This document shows positions 21,593 through 31,575 of a stretch of DNA of 64,000 nt, piece by piece. The position numbers were made by a program, and so were the translations under genes. Source of the stretch: Aggregatibacter kilianii (GTDB taxonomy: Bacteria > Pseudomonadota > Gammaproteobacteria > Enterobacterales > Pasteurellaceae). Each line of letters starts with the position of its first letter. Within the stretch, counting starts at the first letter, position 1. Under the pieces are notes generated by a model that saw only the letters and a list, made by a program, of their open reading frames with translations, searched no databases and was not told the origin of the DNA. The stretch spans positions 186,001-250,000 of the forward strand of contig NZ_NRCN01000001.1 in assembly GCF_003130255.1 (NCBI RefSeq). The letters are read 5' to 3'.

Positions 21593-21904
21593 TTATTGTT
21601 TTAGTTCTCGTTTTTGTTTTTCCAATAAAAATGGTGTCTCATCACAATTCCAATCCTGTGGGGATTTCACGATTTCACAAAATTCGACAATTTTTTCAAA
21701 TTCTTCATTCGATACGTCAGGACCATAATCCCGCATTACTAGAGGAGCATAAAACATCACTTGGGTTGTAAATTCTTTCTTGATAAAAAAAGCATAACCA
21801 TCGCCGAACTCACCTTCAATTGTGACGATGCCAACATAAGAATGAAGTAACAATATAACGAACAATATAAGTGCGGTTAAAAATTTAAGCGTTTTGTGTT
21901 TCAT
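21593..21904 (-). CDS. Small membrane-anchored or exported protein (103 aa), unknown function, within the muk operon
   Basis: 103 residues from ATG at 21904, chosen because AGGA lies nine bases upstream and this start avoids overlap with mukF; a longer frame to 21946 would overlap mukF by 14 bases. After MKHKTLKF comes one hydrophobic segment (about 9-25), then about 75 polar residues with three cysteine/aromatic positions (EFCEIVKSPQDWNCDE). I do not recognise the family. The 28-base gap after mukF contains a USS, and another lies inside near 21868. It precedes the LplT-Aas fusion by 10 bases, so a link to envelope lipid repair is as plausible as one to condensin. Confidence 0.65.
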   Translation of the reverse strand: MKHKTLKFLTALILFVILLLHSYVGIVTIEGEFGDGYAFFIKKEFTTQVMFYAPLVMRDYGPDVSNEEFEKIVEFCEIVKSPQDWNCDETPFLLEKQKRELKQ

Positions 21905-21932
21905 AAAAAACGTTCCTAAAAACGACCGCACT

Positions 21933-23255
21933 TTAATATTCGTCAATTACATTAGCCTGCACTTCGGCGCCCTTGTCATTGATACTTTCCCAAATTGGAT
22001 AAATACCACTTAAATCAGAGCTTGCCATGCCTAGACGCACAGCCTGATCCACAATAATACGTGCTACATCAAAATGCTGTGACAATGGATAATGTTCTAA
22101 TTGCTGTTTTAAAACCAAACTTAAATTTATCGGGCGTTGATGTTCACGAAAATCCACCAATAAGGTTTGCATATGTTCTACAATTTGCTCGCGGATATCG
22201 GCTAAAGATTCATATTGCAATTCTTCAGGCAATTCACCCAGTGCATCTTCTTCACGTAATGCTAATTCTTCATCACGCAAGTCCACTAAACGTTCTGCTT
22301 GAGCCGTCCATAAGAACCATGGCTGATCAAAATAATTATGAATGGAATTGCGTAAACGTTGGGAAAATACACGGTTTTTATCCATATCAATGGCCGTACG
22401 GATAAATTTATGTACATGGCGGTCATAGCCGATCCACAAATCAATCGCCTGTTGGCCCCAGCTAATAATGCGGTCTAACTTCGCCTGTAAATTGGTGATC
22501 AATTCATCAACAAAATACAACTCACTACGCCCAATCACACAATCTTGAATACGCAACAATTGCGCTTGTAATTTGTCTCCGGCAGCATTTAAGGTATCTT
22601 GTAATTCACGTAAATTACCGGAGGTTTCATCTAATAATTGTTCACAACTGGAAATAGCGGCCTGCCAATCTTTGGTTAATAACGCGGCAATTTCATCTTT
22701 AATGGTCTGCTGATTTTCATCCATAATGCGTTGTGACAAATCAATACTGTCAAAAATTTCTGCTACGGAATATTTTAGGGGAGCAAACACGTTACGACGC
22801 CAATAATGCTCATCGCCATTTTCTTCGGCGGAATCAGACGCCCGTTGAATTTCCTCAGCAACAATAGAAAGCTGTACGGAAAGACGTAACGCTGAGAACT
22901 CACGTTGACGAATATAATAATCAGAAACCCCCACACCTAAAGGCGTTAAACGATAAATGGCTAAGCCTTCGGTAAATTCACTACTAAAGCGATTAAGAAA
23001 GCGCTGTTTAACCAATTCGTTGATGGCATTATTGGCGCGGGTGGCGATGGTTTCTTGGGATTGCTCGAAAGCCTTGGAAATATGGCGGAAAATATCCACC
23101 AAGTCCGTTTCAATCATTTCTCCATCAAAGCGTTCGTTATTATAAATAGCGATGGCGAGTAAAAAGGCGAGACGTTCTGTTGGCAAATTCAACGAAAATT
23201 CACGTTCTTTCGCCCATGAAACCAGTTCAGGAATAGTTTGTGATGTTTCAAGCAT
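21933..23255 (-). CDS. mukF: Chromosome partition protein MukF (kleisin)
   Basis: 440 residues, standard length. An N-terminal winged-helix dimerisation region ([20 protein letters not shown]) is followed by a helical middle and a C-terminal winged helix that binds the MukB head (near [20 protein letters not shown]). MukF links MukB heads with MukE in the condensin complex. It is the first gene of the minus-strand muk run; the 245-base gap upstream holds a USS near 23339 and presumably the promoter. The E. coli upstream partner smtA is not present here. Confidence 0.97.
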   Translation of the reverse strand: MLETSQTIPELVSWAKEREFSLNLPTERLAFLLAIAIYNNERFDGEMIETDLVDIFRHISKAFEQSQETIATRANNAINELVKQRFLNRFSSEFTEGLAIYRLTPLGVGVSDYYIRQREFSALRLSVQLSIVAEEIQRASDSAEENGDEHYWRRNVFAPLKYSVAEIFDSIDLSQRIMDENQQTIKDEIAALLTKDWQAAISSCEQLLDETSGNLRELQDTLNAAGDKLQAQLLRIQDCVIGRSELYFVDELITNLQAKLDRIISWGQQAIDLWIGYDRHVHKFIRTAIDMDKNRVFSQRLRNSIHNYFDQPWFLWTAQAERLVDLRDEELALREEDALGELPEELQYESLADIREQIVEHMQTLLVDFREHQRPINLSLVLKQQLEHYPLSQHFDVARIIVDQAVRLGMASSDLSGIYPIWESINDKGAEVQANVIDEY

Positions 23256-23501
23256 TAGAGGATCTCACAACACGTTATTTAAGCAAAAAATTGTTTGAAT
23301 TATACAGGATTTTGATCTTTCTAACAGCTTGAAAGTGGTAAGTGCGGTGAAAAATACAGCGTTTTTTCAACATTGATTCGGTCTGAAAGGGAAGAAAGAA
23401 TATCTGAATAATTGAATTTATAAATAAAAATTTTCCGGATAAAGAAAAGATTTCTATTAAAAATACACATTCATAAAAGTTGGACAATGGCGGTTTCTTC
23501 T

Positions 23502-24380
23502 CTACCCCGCTACCTTTTTGATTAATTCATCCATGCCTTGTTCATCATAGCCTTCTTCATATTGAATATCATCTTCAAAACTCTTAAATTTTCGACCATT
23601 TAGCACTGTGCAACCGTATTTTTCCAATTTACTTTTCGTAAAATTAGAACGAAATGCAGAAGAACTGTTATTTAGGCTAATAACGCCAATGGTAGCCTGA
23701 TTGCAAGGAATGTTATTAACAAACACCAAGTTATAGCCTGACTCACGAATATAACCGGTTTTATTAATAGCAGCGCTAAACATTTCATCACGTACCAGTT
23801 TATTAGTGTTTTTCACAAAAATATTGCGTTTCCCGGCTTGGATATAGGCGGTGGAAAGATTTGATAGAGCTTTGATTTCCGGTTTAGCCAAGGAATATTT
23901 AGCCAGTTTTACCAAATCCATAGCACTGGATACATTACTGTTGGACAAACCGGAACTGTCGCTAAAACGGGTTGAACGCATCCCTAAGTGTTTAGCTTTT
24001 TCATTCATTTTTTTAATAAATTGCTGGCGGGTCATGCCTGCGGAGCGAGACAACGCGTGAGCGGCATAATTATCGGAATGTACCAACATCGCTTTTAACA
24101 ATTCACGACAGGCAATCGGTGTATATTTTGGCAGTTTGGTATGTGTACCTTTAATATAATCGTAGTCTTCGTTAGTGATGGATGCCATACAACGGGGATT
24201 TTTATTATGTTCCAAAAACACATTTGCCGTCATTAATTTTGTGACTGAAGCAATAGGACGTACCTTATTCGGCGTACCGCTTTCCAACACTTTATTATGG
24301 GTAAAATCATACACCACGTAAGACTGCGCCATGACAAACGTCGGCATGACGAGAAGAAAGGGAAAAATCTTTTTTAACAT
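23502..24380 (-). CDS. pbpG: D-alanyl-D-alanine endopeptidase, PBP7-type
   Basis: 292 residues from ATG at 24380; an in-frame extension upstream lacks a signal-peptide-like start. The signal peptide MLKKIFPFLLVMPTFVMA is followed by an S11-family peptidase domain. Active-site motifs are SVTK (45-48), SDN in VHSDNYAAHALS near 115, and KTG in NKTGYIRESGYN near 220. Such enzymes hydrolyse D-Ala-meso-DAP crosslinks of peptidoglycan in the periplasm. The acidic tail (FEDDIQYEEGYDEQGMDE) is distinctive. Single gene; the next gene upstream has its own terminator. Confidence 0.88.
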   Translation of the reverse strand: MLKKIFPFLLVMPTFVMAQSYVVYDFTHNKVLESGTPNKVRPIASVTKLMTANVFLEHNKNPRCMASITNEDYDYIKGTHTKLPKYTPIACRELLKAMLVHSDNYAAHALSRSAGMTRQQFIKKMNEKAKHLGMRSTRFSDSSGLSNSNVSSAMDLVKLAKYSLAKPEIKALSNLSTAYIQAGKRNIFVKNTNKLVRDEMFSAAINKTGYIRESGYNLVFVNNIPCNQATIGVISLNNSSSAFRSNFTKSKLEKYGCTVLNGRKFKSFEDDIQYEEGYDEQGMDELIKKVAG

Positions 24381-24445
24381 AGGATATTCTGCAAAATAAA
24401 AACTACGCGTTATTCTAGCAGTTTTCAAGGGATAACGTTAAAAAA

Positions 24446-24476
24446 ATCGCCTTATTGCTAAAAGCAATAAGGCGAT
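24446..24476 (-). terminator. Intrinsic terminator of the lipoprotein gene
   Basis: ATCGCCTTATTGC (24446-24458) pairs perfectly with GCAATAAGGCGAT (24464-24476) around a 5-base loop. On the minus strand it is followed by six T. It lies just past the lipoprotein stop at 24499. Confidence 0.9.
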
Positions 24477-24498
24477 AGTTATTTGCAATCAACTAAAA

Positions 24499-25104
24499 TT
24501 ATTTAGCTTCTGGCGCTTTTGCAGGCACAGCCGGAGTCGGATTAAATTTTTGTTCTAATGCAACGCTTTGTTTTTGTAACTCTAACATTGCTTCTTTCAA
24601 TTTTTCAGCTTTTTCCATATAAGCTTTTTGTTGAGCTTCAGATGGATTGGCTAAACTTACATTAGCTTGTTCAACTAATAAATTGCTGGCTAAACCAAGT
24701 ACGTTTTTAGTTTGTTCTTTGACGGATTTTACAGAATCCGCTTTGATGTCTAACGCATCTAAACTTTTGATCGTGTCTTGTACGGATTTATTGAAAGTAT
24801 CAATTGCTTCTTGTACTTTCTTGTCATCTTTTGCCTGTACCGCAGCAACTAAATCTTGTTGGAATTTTTGTTGTGCTTGAAGTTGAGTTTGTTCTTGGCC
24901 GTTATTCCAATCAACTAATTTTTTGTAATCAGCCGCTTCATCGGTATTAGTATCCGCTTTTGCTACTTCAGTTTTTGCCGGTGCAGATTGAGTTTGAGCT
25001 GCTGCATCAGTTTTGGTATCCGCCGCTTTGTCTGCCGGTTTATCACAAGCGGTTAAAAAAAGAGCAAATAAAGCAGTTGCGCTAATTTTAGTGAATTTAT
25101 TCAT
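24499..25104 (-). CDS. Ala/Lys-rich outer-membrane or periplasmic lipoprotein, unknown function
   Basis: 201 residues. The signal peptide MNKFTKISATALFALFLTAC ends in a lipobox (LTAC), so the mature protein is lipid-anchored at Cys20; the following Asp21 hints at inner-membrane retention by the E. coli rule. A low-complexity Ala/Lys/Asp/Thr linker (about 21-60) is followed by a predicted all-helical, Gln/Lys/Ala-rich domain and a Pro/Ala-rich tail. I do not recognise a named family with certainty; Pasteurellaceae genomes commonly carry similar short helical lipoproteins. Monocistronic. Confidence 0.75.
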   Translation of the reverse strand: MNKFTKISATALFALFLTACDKPADKAADTKTDAAAQTQSAPAKTEVAKADTNTDEAADYKKLVDWNNGQEQTQLQAQQKFQQDLVAAVQAKDDKKVQEAIDTFNKSVQDTIKSLDALDIKADSVKSVKEQTKNVLGLASNLLVEQANVSLANPSEAQQKAYMEKAEKLKEAMLELQKQSVALEQKFNPTPAVPAKAPEAK

Positions 25105-25216
25105 AAAAAAGTCCTTTATTAATTTATTGACAAGTATTAACCCAACTAATCGAGCAAAATACGCGGCTTTAGACAGAGAATAAAACTATTTGTTCAATAA
25201 TTTATGTCTTATAAAG

Positions 25217-25245
25217 AAAAACTCCGGCAATACACCGGAGTTTTT
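25217..25245 (-). terminator. Intrinsic terminator of rplY
   Basis: AAAAACTCCGG (25217-25227) and CCGGAGTTTTT (25235-25245) form a perfect 11-bp stem with a 7-base loop immediately after the rplY stop. Confidence 0.9.
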
Positions 25246-25249
25246 ACAA

Positions 25250-25537
25250 TTAAGCACGTTTGAAGTCAATGTGTACAAGTTTTGGCTTGAACGGGTGACG
25301 TTGCATTGCTTGAACTTTTACTGCAACTTCTTTACCACCGATCACTAATGTGATCACTTCAGAATAAAAAGCATCGTGTGCTTGTGCATTGTTTACTTCA
25401 TCATGATTTAAAATGATAGAAACAGGTTCTTCGCTACCACCGTAAACGATAGCAGGAATTTGACCGTTGTGACGCAGGCGGCGGCTCGCACCCTTACCTT
25501 GCGCTGTACGAACTTCAGCGTTGAATTTAAATGCCAT
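25250..25537 (-). CDS. rplY: 50S ribosomal protein L25
   Basis: 95 residues, the short L25 form of E. coli and Haemophilus without the CTC extension. L25 binds 5S rRNA in the large subunit. The N-terminal [20 protein letters not shown] and C-terminal [15 protein letters not shown] are diagnostic. It has its own promoter, structured leader and terminator, so it is a single-gene unit. L25 is known in E. coli to repress its own translation, which makes the hairpin-rich leader here of interest. Confidence 0.97.
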   Translation of the reverse strand: MAFKFNAEVRTAQGKGASRRLRHNGQIPAIVYGGSEEPVSIILNHDEVNNAQAHDAFYSEVITLVIGGKEVAVKVQAMQRHPFKPKLVHIDFKRA

Positions 25538-25570
25538 TTTGAATGTTCTCTTTTAAAGATTAAAATTAAA

Positions 25571-25625
25571 AAATCGCAGGCGACCCAGCGATTTCACAAA
25601 TATTGCTCAAAGCCTAAACTTTGAG
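25571..25625 (-). promoter_or_regulatory. Structured rplY leader with attenuator-like hairpin
   Basis: Read on the minus strand, the leader holds CTCAAAG...CTTTGAG (25606-25625), then AAATCGC...GCGATTT (25571-25594) followed by a T-run before rplY. The second hairpin looks like an intrinsic terminator or attenuator inside the leader, about 35 bases before the ATG. This suggests autogenous control by L25, as known for gammaproteobacterial rplY, but the exact structure is not verified. Confidence 0.5.
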
Positions 25626-25642
25626 GTCGGTAATTATAGTGA

Positions 25643-25671
25643 ATTACCGATTGTAAAGCAAATCAAATCCT
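25643..25671 (-). promoter_or_regulatory. rplY promoter candidate within an inverted repeat
   Basis: On the minus strand TTGCTT, a 17-base spacer and a perfect TATAAT lie just ahead of the leader. The -10 is inside the inverted repeat TCGGTAATT-N6-AATTACCGA (25627-25650), which could act as an operator. Positions of the elements are approximate. Confidence 0.5.
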
Positions 25672-25750
25672 GTAATTTTATCCTAGATATTCCAACGTAA
25701 AACAGGCTAAAATAGCACGCCATTTTCATTTATCTAAGGGCATATATTTA

Positions 25751-26356
25751 ATGGAATTTTTAATTGACTTTTTTAGCAACTACGGCTACTTCGCCGTGCT
25801 ATTTGTTCTGATTATCTGTGGTTTCGGTGTTCCAATTCCGGAAGACATCACCTTGGTTTCCGGCGGTGTTATCTCGGGCTTAGGCTATGCCAACGTCCAT
25901 ATTATGTTAGCCGTCAGCTTATTTGGTGTTTTGTTAGGTGATGGCACCATGTATTGGCTCGGCCGTATTTACGGTACAAAAATCCTACGTTTCCGCCCTA
26001 TTCGTCGCTTTTTAACTTTAGAGCGTTTACGAATGGTACGTAGCAAATTTGACCAATACGGCAACCGTGTGTTATTTGTTGCCCGCTTTCTACCGGGATT
26101 GCGTGCTCCTATTTATATGGTTGCCGGCATTACCCGTCGGGTAAGTTTCACCCGTTTTCTTTTATTGGATTTTTTCGCAGCTATTATCTCCGTGCCGATT
26201 TGGGTGTATCTAGGTGATTTCGGTGCAAGTAATTTAGATTGGTTACATGCGCAAATCAAAAAAGGTCAATCAATTATCTATATTTTCATTGCCATCTTAG
26301 CCTTGTTCTTAGCATGGAAATGGTATAAAAGTCGAAAAATAAAATCAGCTAAATAA
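25751..26356 (+). CDS. DedA-family inner-membrane protein
   Basis: 201 residues of the DedA/SNARE-associated family, flippase-like proteins implicated in recycling undecaprenyl phosphate or phosphatidylethanolamine and in membrane-potential homeostasis. Family signatures are present: FGVPIPEDITLVSGG near residue 28 (conserved Glu/Asp), GDGTMYWLGRIYG near 63 and FVARFLPGLRAPIYMVAG near 113 (essential arginines). Hydrophobic helices lie at about 8-28, 35-60, 140-165 and 178-195. ATG at 25751 is divergent from rplY. It is converged on by the CAP-domain gene and shares a bidirectional terminator with it. Confidence 0.9.
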   Translation: MEFLIDFFSNYGYFAVLFVLIICGFGVPIPEDITLVSGGVISGLGYANVHIMLAVSLFGVLLGDGTMYWLGRIYGTKILRFRPIRRFLTLERLRMVRSKFDQYGNRVLFVARFLPGLRAPIYMVAGITRRVSFTRFLLLDFFAAIISVPIWVYLGDFGASNLDWLHAQIKKGQSIIYIFIAILALFLAWKWYKSRKIKSAK

Positions 26357-26389
26357 AAGTGTGGTCTTTTTTTGTAATGAATTTAAACC

Positions 26390-26417
26390 AAACCCCATTC
26401 AATCACGAATGGGGTTT
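26390..26417. terminator. Bidirectional terminator between dedA and the CAP-domain gene
   Basis: AAACCCCATTC (26390-26400) and GAATGGGGTTT (26407-26417) form a perfect 11-bp stem with a 6-base loop followed by CCTTTTTT on the plus strand. It lies between converging genes. Confidence 0.85.
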
Positions 26418-26425
26418 CCTTTTTT

Positions 26426-27427
26426 CTAAGATTCGATATTGAACCAATACTCATAATCCTTGGCTTGTCCATTCACTAAAACATTTTTTATTTTAACGTA
26501 ATAACGCTCGTTATCCCGTGTTCCGCCAACACGCCATTGAAGTACATTACCCAACCCGGCACTCTTTGATTGATGAGTAGAATAAGTCACTTCGCTCACT
26601 TTTAAGGTTCTTCCATCGGCACTGCTGACTTTAATTTCCGCCCGTGAAAAATCGACTAAAGTGCGGTTAAAATAGGTTTCATTTTTATCAACAATCACCG
26701 AAAACGAGTGAAACCAATCATGTAAAAACCAATTGGCCTTATAGTTCTTATATGGGTAAGCCACATAATCAACCTTTGTATTCACCGCACTTTTTCGTTG
26801 GTTACCGATATAAATTGTTGCCGCATCCAGCACTATTTTATTACGATCTATTTTTGTAGAACGTCCATAAGAAATATCACCTAGAAATGGATCCAAAAAC
26901 CATAACCTATGTCCCAAAGAATACACGTTATCATCAATCACTAACCCATCTACGACTTGCTCGGCAAAATCATCTCTCACAAAAATCAAACTATCCTGAC
27001 TTAAATGTAAATTGCTTTGACTACTACCGTTATATCCCTCTTGAGAATAGCATTTCATTCGATTGTTTGGGTAATGATCCAATTTTCCATTTGCAGCGGA
27101 AATCAGCGCTGATGCGGCTGTTGCACGATCTTTAGACGCATCATATTTTACCTCTTCCAATTCGTGAGCTCGGCGAATCGCATTAAGCTCTTTTAACACT
27201 CGTCTTTTTTGATCAGAGGTTACGCTCCCCGCATAACAATTTTCGATATCCGGAAAATAATCATAAGCTGACCGCAACATTTTTAACGCAATCTCTTCCG
27301 CCTGTATTTTCTCCGCTTCATTGCGATAAGAAAATTCCCGCATTGTATGCACTGTTCCAACTTCGGCATAGACTATGACAGAATGCAACAAAGAGGATAA
27401 CGATAAAATAGTAAAAATTGGTTTCAT
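26426..27427 (-). CDS. Secreted CAP (SCP/PR1-like) domain protein
   Basis: 333 residues with a signal peptide (KPIFTILSLSSLLHSVIVYA). The central part (about 70-215) matches bacterial CAP proteins: KELNAIRRAHELEEVKYD, ATAASALISAANGKLDHYP with the conserved histidine, then KCYSQEGYNGSSQSNL. A C-terminal beta-rich extension (about 230-333) follows. CAP proteins are exported and mostly of unknown function; some bind lipids or cell-wall material. It lies next to glgP without operon structure, because a terminator separates them. Two USS copies lie inside, near 26658 and 26785. Confidence 0.75.
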   Translation of the reverse strand: MKPIFTILSLSSLLHSVIVYAEVGTVHTMREFSYRNEAEKIQAEEIALKMLRSAYDYFPDIENCYAGSVTSDQKRRVLKELNAIRRAHELEEVKYDASKDRATAASALISAANGKLDHYPNNRMKCYSQEGYNGSSQSNLHLSQDSLIFVRDDFAEQVVDGLVIDDNVYSLGHRLWFLDPFLGDISYGRSTKIDRNKIVLDAATIYIGNQRKSAVNTKVDYVAYPYKNYKANWFLHDWFHSFSVIVDKNETYFNRTLVDFSRAEIKVSSADGRTLKVSEVTYSTHQSKSAGLGNVLQWRVGGTRDNERYYVKIKNVLVNGQAKDYEYWFNIES

Positions 27428-27498
27428 TGAAATTCCTTAGTTTAATAAAATAGGTTTAAATAAATTCAAAATTTGTTAATTAAATTACCGTGTAAAGA

Positions 27499-27530
27499 AA
27501 ACCCCATCCCTAATATTAGGAATGGGGTTT
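27499..27530 (-). terminator. Probable terminator of the glg operon after glgP
   Basis: AAACCCCAT (27499-27507) pairs with ATGGGGTTT (27522-27530), extended by CCTAA/TTAGG inside. On the minus strand TTTTCTTT follows. It lies 17 bases past the glgP stop. The outer stem word is shared with the terminator at 26390. Confidence 0.7.
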
Positions 27531-27546
27531 ATTTTTAACTGCTTAA

Positions 27547-30012
27547 TTACCGCGTTAATTTTAATGGCTCAACATGCCAAATATTCTCCGCGTATTCTTT
27601 AATTGTACGGTCAGAAGAGAAATATCCCATGTTGACAATGTTTTGAATGGTACTATCAATCCATGCATCACGGTTTTTATATTTTTCATCCACTAATTTT
27701 TGTGTATCTACATAACTACGGAAATCCGCAAAAGCTTGATAGAAATCATGATATTGCAAACCTTGTAGTAATTGTTGGTAGCGATTTATATCATTTGGTG
27801 AAAAACGACCGTTAATGATTTGATCAACTACAGTTCTCAATTCCGTATCACGTTGATAAAAATCAAACGGATGGTAACCTTCACGGCGTAACTGTTCTAC
27901 TTGTTCGACGGTATTACCAAAGATAAAGATATGATCTTTACCAACATTTTCCAGAATTTCCACATTTGCGCCATCTAAGGTACCTAGTGTAAGTGCACCG
28001 TTAAGTGCAAATTTCATGTTACTGGTACCGGAGGCTTCCGTACCGGCTAAGGAAATTTGCTCAGAAATATCCGCTGCTGGAATAATTAATTGCGCCAAAC
28101 TGACACTATAATTCGGAATAAATACAACTTTCAATCGACCGCGTAAACGTTCGTCATTATTAATCACATGGGCAACATCATTAATTAAATGAATGGTTTG
28201 TTTTGCCGCATAATAAGCTGAAGCGGCTTTACCGGCTAAAATAAAGACACGAGGTTGCCAGTCTTTTTCAGGATGCTCCAACATTTCGTTATAACGGGCA
28301 ATAATGTGTAATACATTAAGAATTTGGCGTTTATATTCATGAATACGTTTTACTTGAACATCAAACAAGGCATTCGGATCAATGTCTACGTCTAATTCTT
28401 TTTTCACATAATTAGCCAATCTAACTTTATTCGCATGTTTGATATCTGCAATTTCATGTTTTAACTCAGCATTATTCACATGTGATTTTAGATTTTCAAT
28501 TTGCGCTAAATCTTTACGCCATTCTTTGCCGATATATTTATCAAACAAGGCTGCCAATCTAGGGTTAGCAACGGCGATCCAACGACGTGGCGTGATACCG
28601 TTGGTTACATTAGTGAAACGTTCAGGATAAATACGGGCAAAATCAGCGAAAGTAGATGTCACCATTAAATCGGAATGGATTGCTGCCACACCATTCACTT
28701 TATGTGAACCAACTACGGACAACCAACCCATACGAATTCTACGTTGATAGCCTTCCTCAACAAGAGAAACGCGACGAATAAAGTCCATATCGGTAGTGAC
28801 ATAAGTTTTAACGTATTCCAAGAAATGATCGTTAATGTCAAAAATCATTTGTAAATGACGAGGCAAGATTTTCGCCATCATTTCGATTGGCCAAGTTTCT
28901 AAGGCTTCAGACATTAAAGTATGGCAAGTATAAGAGAAAATACGACGAGTCATATCCCAAGCTTTTTGCCATTCAAAACCTTCTTCATCAATTAACACGC
29001 GCATTAACTCAGGAATGGCAAGTGCCGGATGAGTATCATTTAAATGAATTGCGACTTTATCTGCTAAGTTATCCAAGGTAGCATGAGAGCGTTTATGACG
29101 ACGAATGATGTCTTGTAATGACGCAGAAACAAGGAAATATTCTTGACGTAAACGCAACTCACGGCCATTCCAAGTAGAATCGTCAGGATACAACACTCGG
29201 GAAATATTTTTAATAGAAGCACGCCCTTCCATCGCGGCAACATGCTGGCCACGGTTAAAGTCTTCTAAATTAAATAATTCACCGGCATGAGCAGACCATA
29301 AACGCAACGTAGAAGCCGAGTCATTCTTATAGCCTGGAATCACTTGGTCATAAGCTAACGCAACCACTTGCTCGCCTTTATTCCAAATACATTTTTTACC
29401 TTCAAAGTGGATACTACCGCCAAAAGGTACTGTAAAACGCTTAGATGGTCGAATAAACTCCCACGGTGCACCTTTTTCTAACCATGCATCCGGACGTTCA
29501 ATTTGTTGACCATCTTCAATTTTTTGGCGGAACATACCATATTCATAACGAATACCGTATCCCATCCCTGGCAATCCTAAAGTAGCAATAGAATCCATGA
29601 AACACGCAGCTAAACGGCCTAAACCACCGTTACCCAACCCTGGATCCACTTCTTTCTCAATAATGTCTTCCAAGTTTACGTTTAATTCGGAAAGCGCTTC
29701 TTTGGCAATATCGTAAATACCTTCTGCAATCATAGCATTAGATAAAGTTCTGCCAATTAAGAACTCCATAGAAAGATAATAAACACGGCGAGAATCTTCT
29801 GCTCTGGCTTGGCGTGCAGTGGAAATCCAACCTTCAGTGACGAAATCACGCACAGCATACAATGTGGCATTTAACCAATCCCGTTGGCTTGCTTCTTTTG
29901 GAGAACGGCCAATCAGAAAAATAAGTTTATAGACAATCGTCTTCTTCAATGAATCTACATTGATTTCAGGATGATCATACAGGAATGGAGAATCAAAATT
30001 ATCCATTATCAT
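27547..30012 (-). CDS. glgP: Glycogen/maltodextrin phosphorylase
   Basis: 821 residues, family GT35. It releases glucose-1-phosphate from the non-reducing ends of glycogen using pyridoxal phosphate. The PLP lysine motif is in [27 protein letters not shown] near residues 665-690. N-terminal [17 protein letters not shown] and [15 protein letters not shown] are typical. ATG at 30012 was kept because AGGAC lies eight bases before it; a second ATG two codons later is possible. Last gene of the glg cluster, 123 bases after glgA. Confidence 0.97.
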   Translation of the reverse strand: MIMDNFDSPFLYDHPEINVDSLKKTIVYKLIFLIGRSPKEASQRDWLNATLYAVRDFVTEGWISTARQARAEDSRRVYYLSMEFLIGRTLSNAMIAEGIYDIAKEALSELNVNLEDIIEKEVDPGLGNGGLGRLAACFMDSIATLGLPGMGYGIRYEYGMFRQKIEDGQQIERPDAWLEKGAPWEFIRPSKRFTVPFGGSIHFEGKKCIWNKGEQVVALAYDQVIPGYKNDSASTLRLWSAHAGELFNLEDFNRGQHVAAMEGRASIKNISRVLYPDDSTWNGRELRLRQEYFLVSASLQDIIRRHKRSHATLDNLADKVAIHLNDTHPALAIPELMRVLIDEEGFEWQKAWDMTRRIFSYTCHTLMSEALETWPIEMMAKILPRHLQMIFDINDHFLEYVKTYVTTDMDFIRRVSLVEEGYQRRIRMGWLSVVGSHKVNGVAAIHSDLMVTSTFADFARIYPERFTNVTNGITPRRWIAVANPRLAALFDKYIGKEWRKDLAQIENLKSHVNNAELKHEIADIKHANKVRLANYVKKELDVDIDPNALFDVQVKRIHEYKRQILNVLHIIARYNEMLEHPEKDWQPRVFILAGKAASAYYAAKQTIHLINDVAHVINNDERLRGRLKVVFIPNYSVSLAQLIIPAADISEQISLAGTEASGTSNMKFALNGALTLGTLDGANVEILENVGKDHIFIFGNTVEQVEQLRREGYHPFDFYQRDTELRTVVDQIINGRFSPNDINRYQQLLQGLQYHDFYQAFADFRSYVDTQKLVDEKYKNRDAWIDSTIQNIVNMGYFSSDRTIKEYAENIWHVEPLKLTR

Positions 30013-30135
30013 AAAAAATAGTCCTCAGTTTAATAGTAAAAAAACGGATGGAATTTTAATCATTCAAGATAAAAAAACAACCACAATCTTCCACACAAAG
30101 CCCATTTTTTCTTTATGCGGAAGATAAGTATTTCA

Positions 30136-31575
30136 TTACTTGGATAAAATTCGTTGATATAAATGTTGGTAATGAGTTGCAGAAATTTGCCAACTAAAAT
30201 CTTGTTCCATTGCAATAACTCGAACGGTTGCCCATAAGCGTTGTTTTTTCCATAAAGCAAATGCCGCCTGCAAGGAGTGACGCAAATCATCTGCCGTTGC
30301 ATGAGTAAAGACAAAACCAGTTGCTGTTCGGGTTTGAATGTTTTCTACGGAAGCATTAACCACGGTATCTGCTAATCCACCGGTGGCGCGAACCAGCGGC
30401 AATGTACCATATTTCAAGCCGTATAATTGTGTCAAACCACAAGGCTCAAAACGACTTGGTACTAAAATTACATCACCGCCGGCGACCATTAAATGAGACA
30501 ACGCCTCATCATAGCCTATTTTTACCGCAATATTTTGCGGGTATGTTTCCGCTAATTGACGAATGCCGGCTTCTAAGTGCGGTGCACCTGAGCCGAGAAT
30601 CGCAAGTTGCCCGCCTTGTTTAACGATTTCATCGGCACTTTCCAACAATAAATCCACGCCTTTTTGTTCCGTTAAGCGGGTAACCATCACAAACAATAAT
30701 GCTTCAGATTGCTGAGGAAGGTTAAAATAAGCCTGTAAATCGGCTTTATTTTTTGCTTTGCCGCCCATGTATTTCAATTTGTATGCATGTTGAATGTAAT
30801 GATCACTGTGCGGATGCCAAATTTTTTCATCCACACCATTTAAAATGCCCACCAAACGCCCCTCTTGGTGCAATGTAGACAATAAACCTTGTAAGCCATA
30901 AGCAAATTCCGAGGTAGTAATTTCTTTGGCATATGTCGGACTCACCGCAGTCACAGCATCCGAATAATATAAACCGGCTTTCAAATAAGAAATTTGACCA
31001 AATAATTCCAAACCATCAACATGGAACATAGATTGCGGTAAACCAATTTCAAATAAATGGCGATAATCAAATTGTCCTTGATAAGCCAAATTATGAATGG
31101 TAAATACGGATTTCGCAGGACGACCTTTGTGATGTAAATACGCGGCGGTAAGTCCGGCGTGCCAATCATGAGCGTGTACCACATCCGCCCTCCACCAACT
31201 GTCCAGCCCAGTGGTTAATTCAGCACCAACCCAACCCAATAACGCAAAACGTTTGTAATTGTCACCATAATCATGATAATTGGCGTCATGATAAGGATTG
31301 CCTTCACGCGCATATAAATGCGGTGCGTCGATTAAATAAACGCCGATGCCGTTGTATTCACCGTAACGTAGAACAATATGACCGGCAAAATTATCAAATT
31401 CTGCTACCACGCTGGTGTGGGGAATTCCTGCTGCAATGGCTGGATAAGCAGGTAATACAATGCGGGTATCAATGCCGATTTCTTTTTGTGCAAAAGGCAA
31501 TGCACCCATCACATCAGCCAACCCACCGGTTTTTAATAAAGGATATAACTCCGAGCAAACGTGTAATACTTTCAT
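30136..31575 (-). CDS. glgA: Glycogen synthase
   Basis: 479 residues, family GT5. It transfers glucose from ADP-glucose to the growing alpha-1,4-glucan. The N-terminal ADP-glucose-binding motif is KTGGLADV (residues about 16-23), and HAHDWHAGL and the C-terminal EPCGLTQLYGLKYGTLPLVRATGGLADTV loop are intact. It follows glgC after an unusually long 382-base gap and may have its own promoter (TATAAT on the minus strand at 31601-31606). USS near 30577 inside the gene. Confidence 0.97.
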   Translation of the reverse strand: MKVLHVCSELYPLLKTGGLADVMGALPFAQKEIGIDTRIVLPAYPAIAAGIPHTSVVAEFDNFAGHIVLRYGEYNGIGVYLIDAPHLYAREGNPYHDANYHDYGDNYKRFALLGWVGAELTTGLDSWWRADVVHAHDWHAGLTAAYLHHKGRPAKSVFTIHNLAYQGQFDYRHLFEIGLPQSMFHVDGLELFGQISYLKAGLYYSDAVTAVSPTYAKEITTSEFAYGLQGLLSTLHQEGRLVGILNGVDEKIWHPHSDHYIQHAYKLKYMGGKAKNKADLQAYFNLPQQSEALLFVMVTRLTEQKGVDLLLESADEIVKQGGQLAILGSGAPHLEAGIRQLAETYPQNIAVKIGYDEALSHLMVAGGDVILVPSRFEPCGLTQLYGLKYGTLPLVRATGGLADTVVNASVENIQTRTATGFVFTHATADDLRHSLQAAFALWKKQRLWATVRVIAMEQDFSWQISATHYQHLYQRILSK

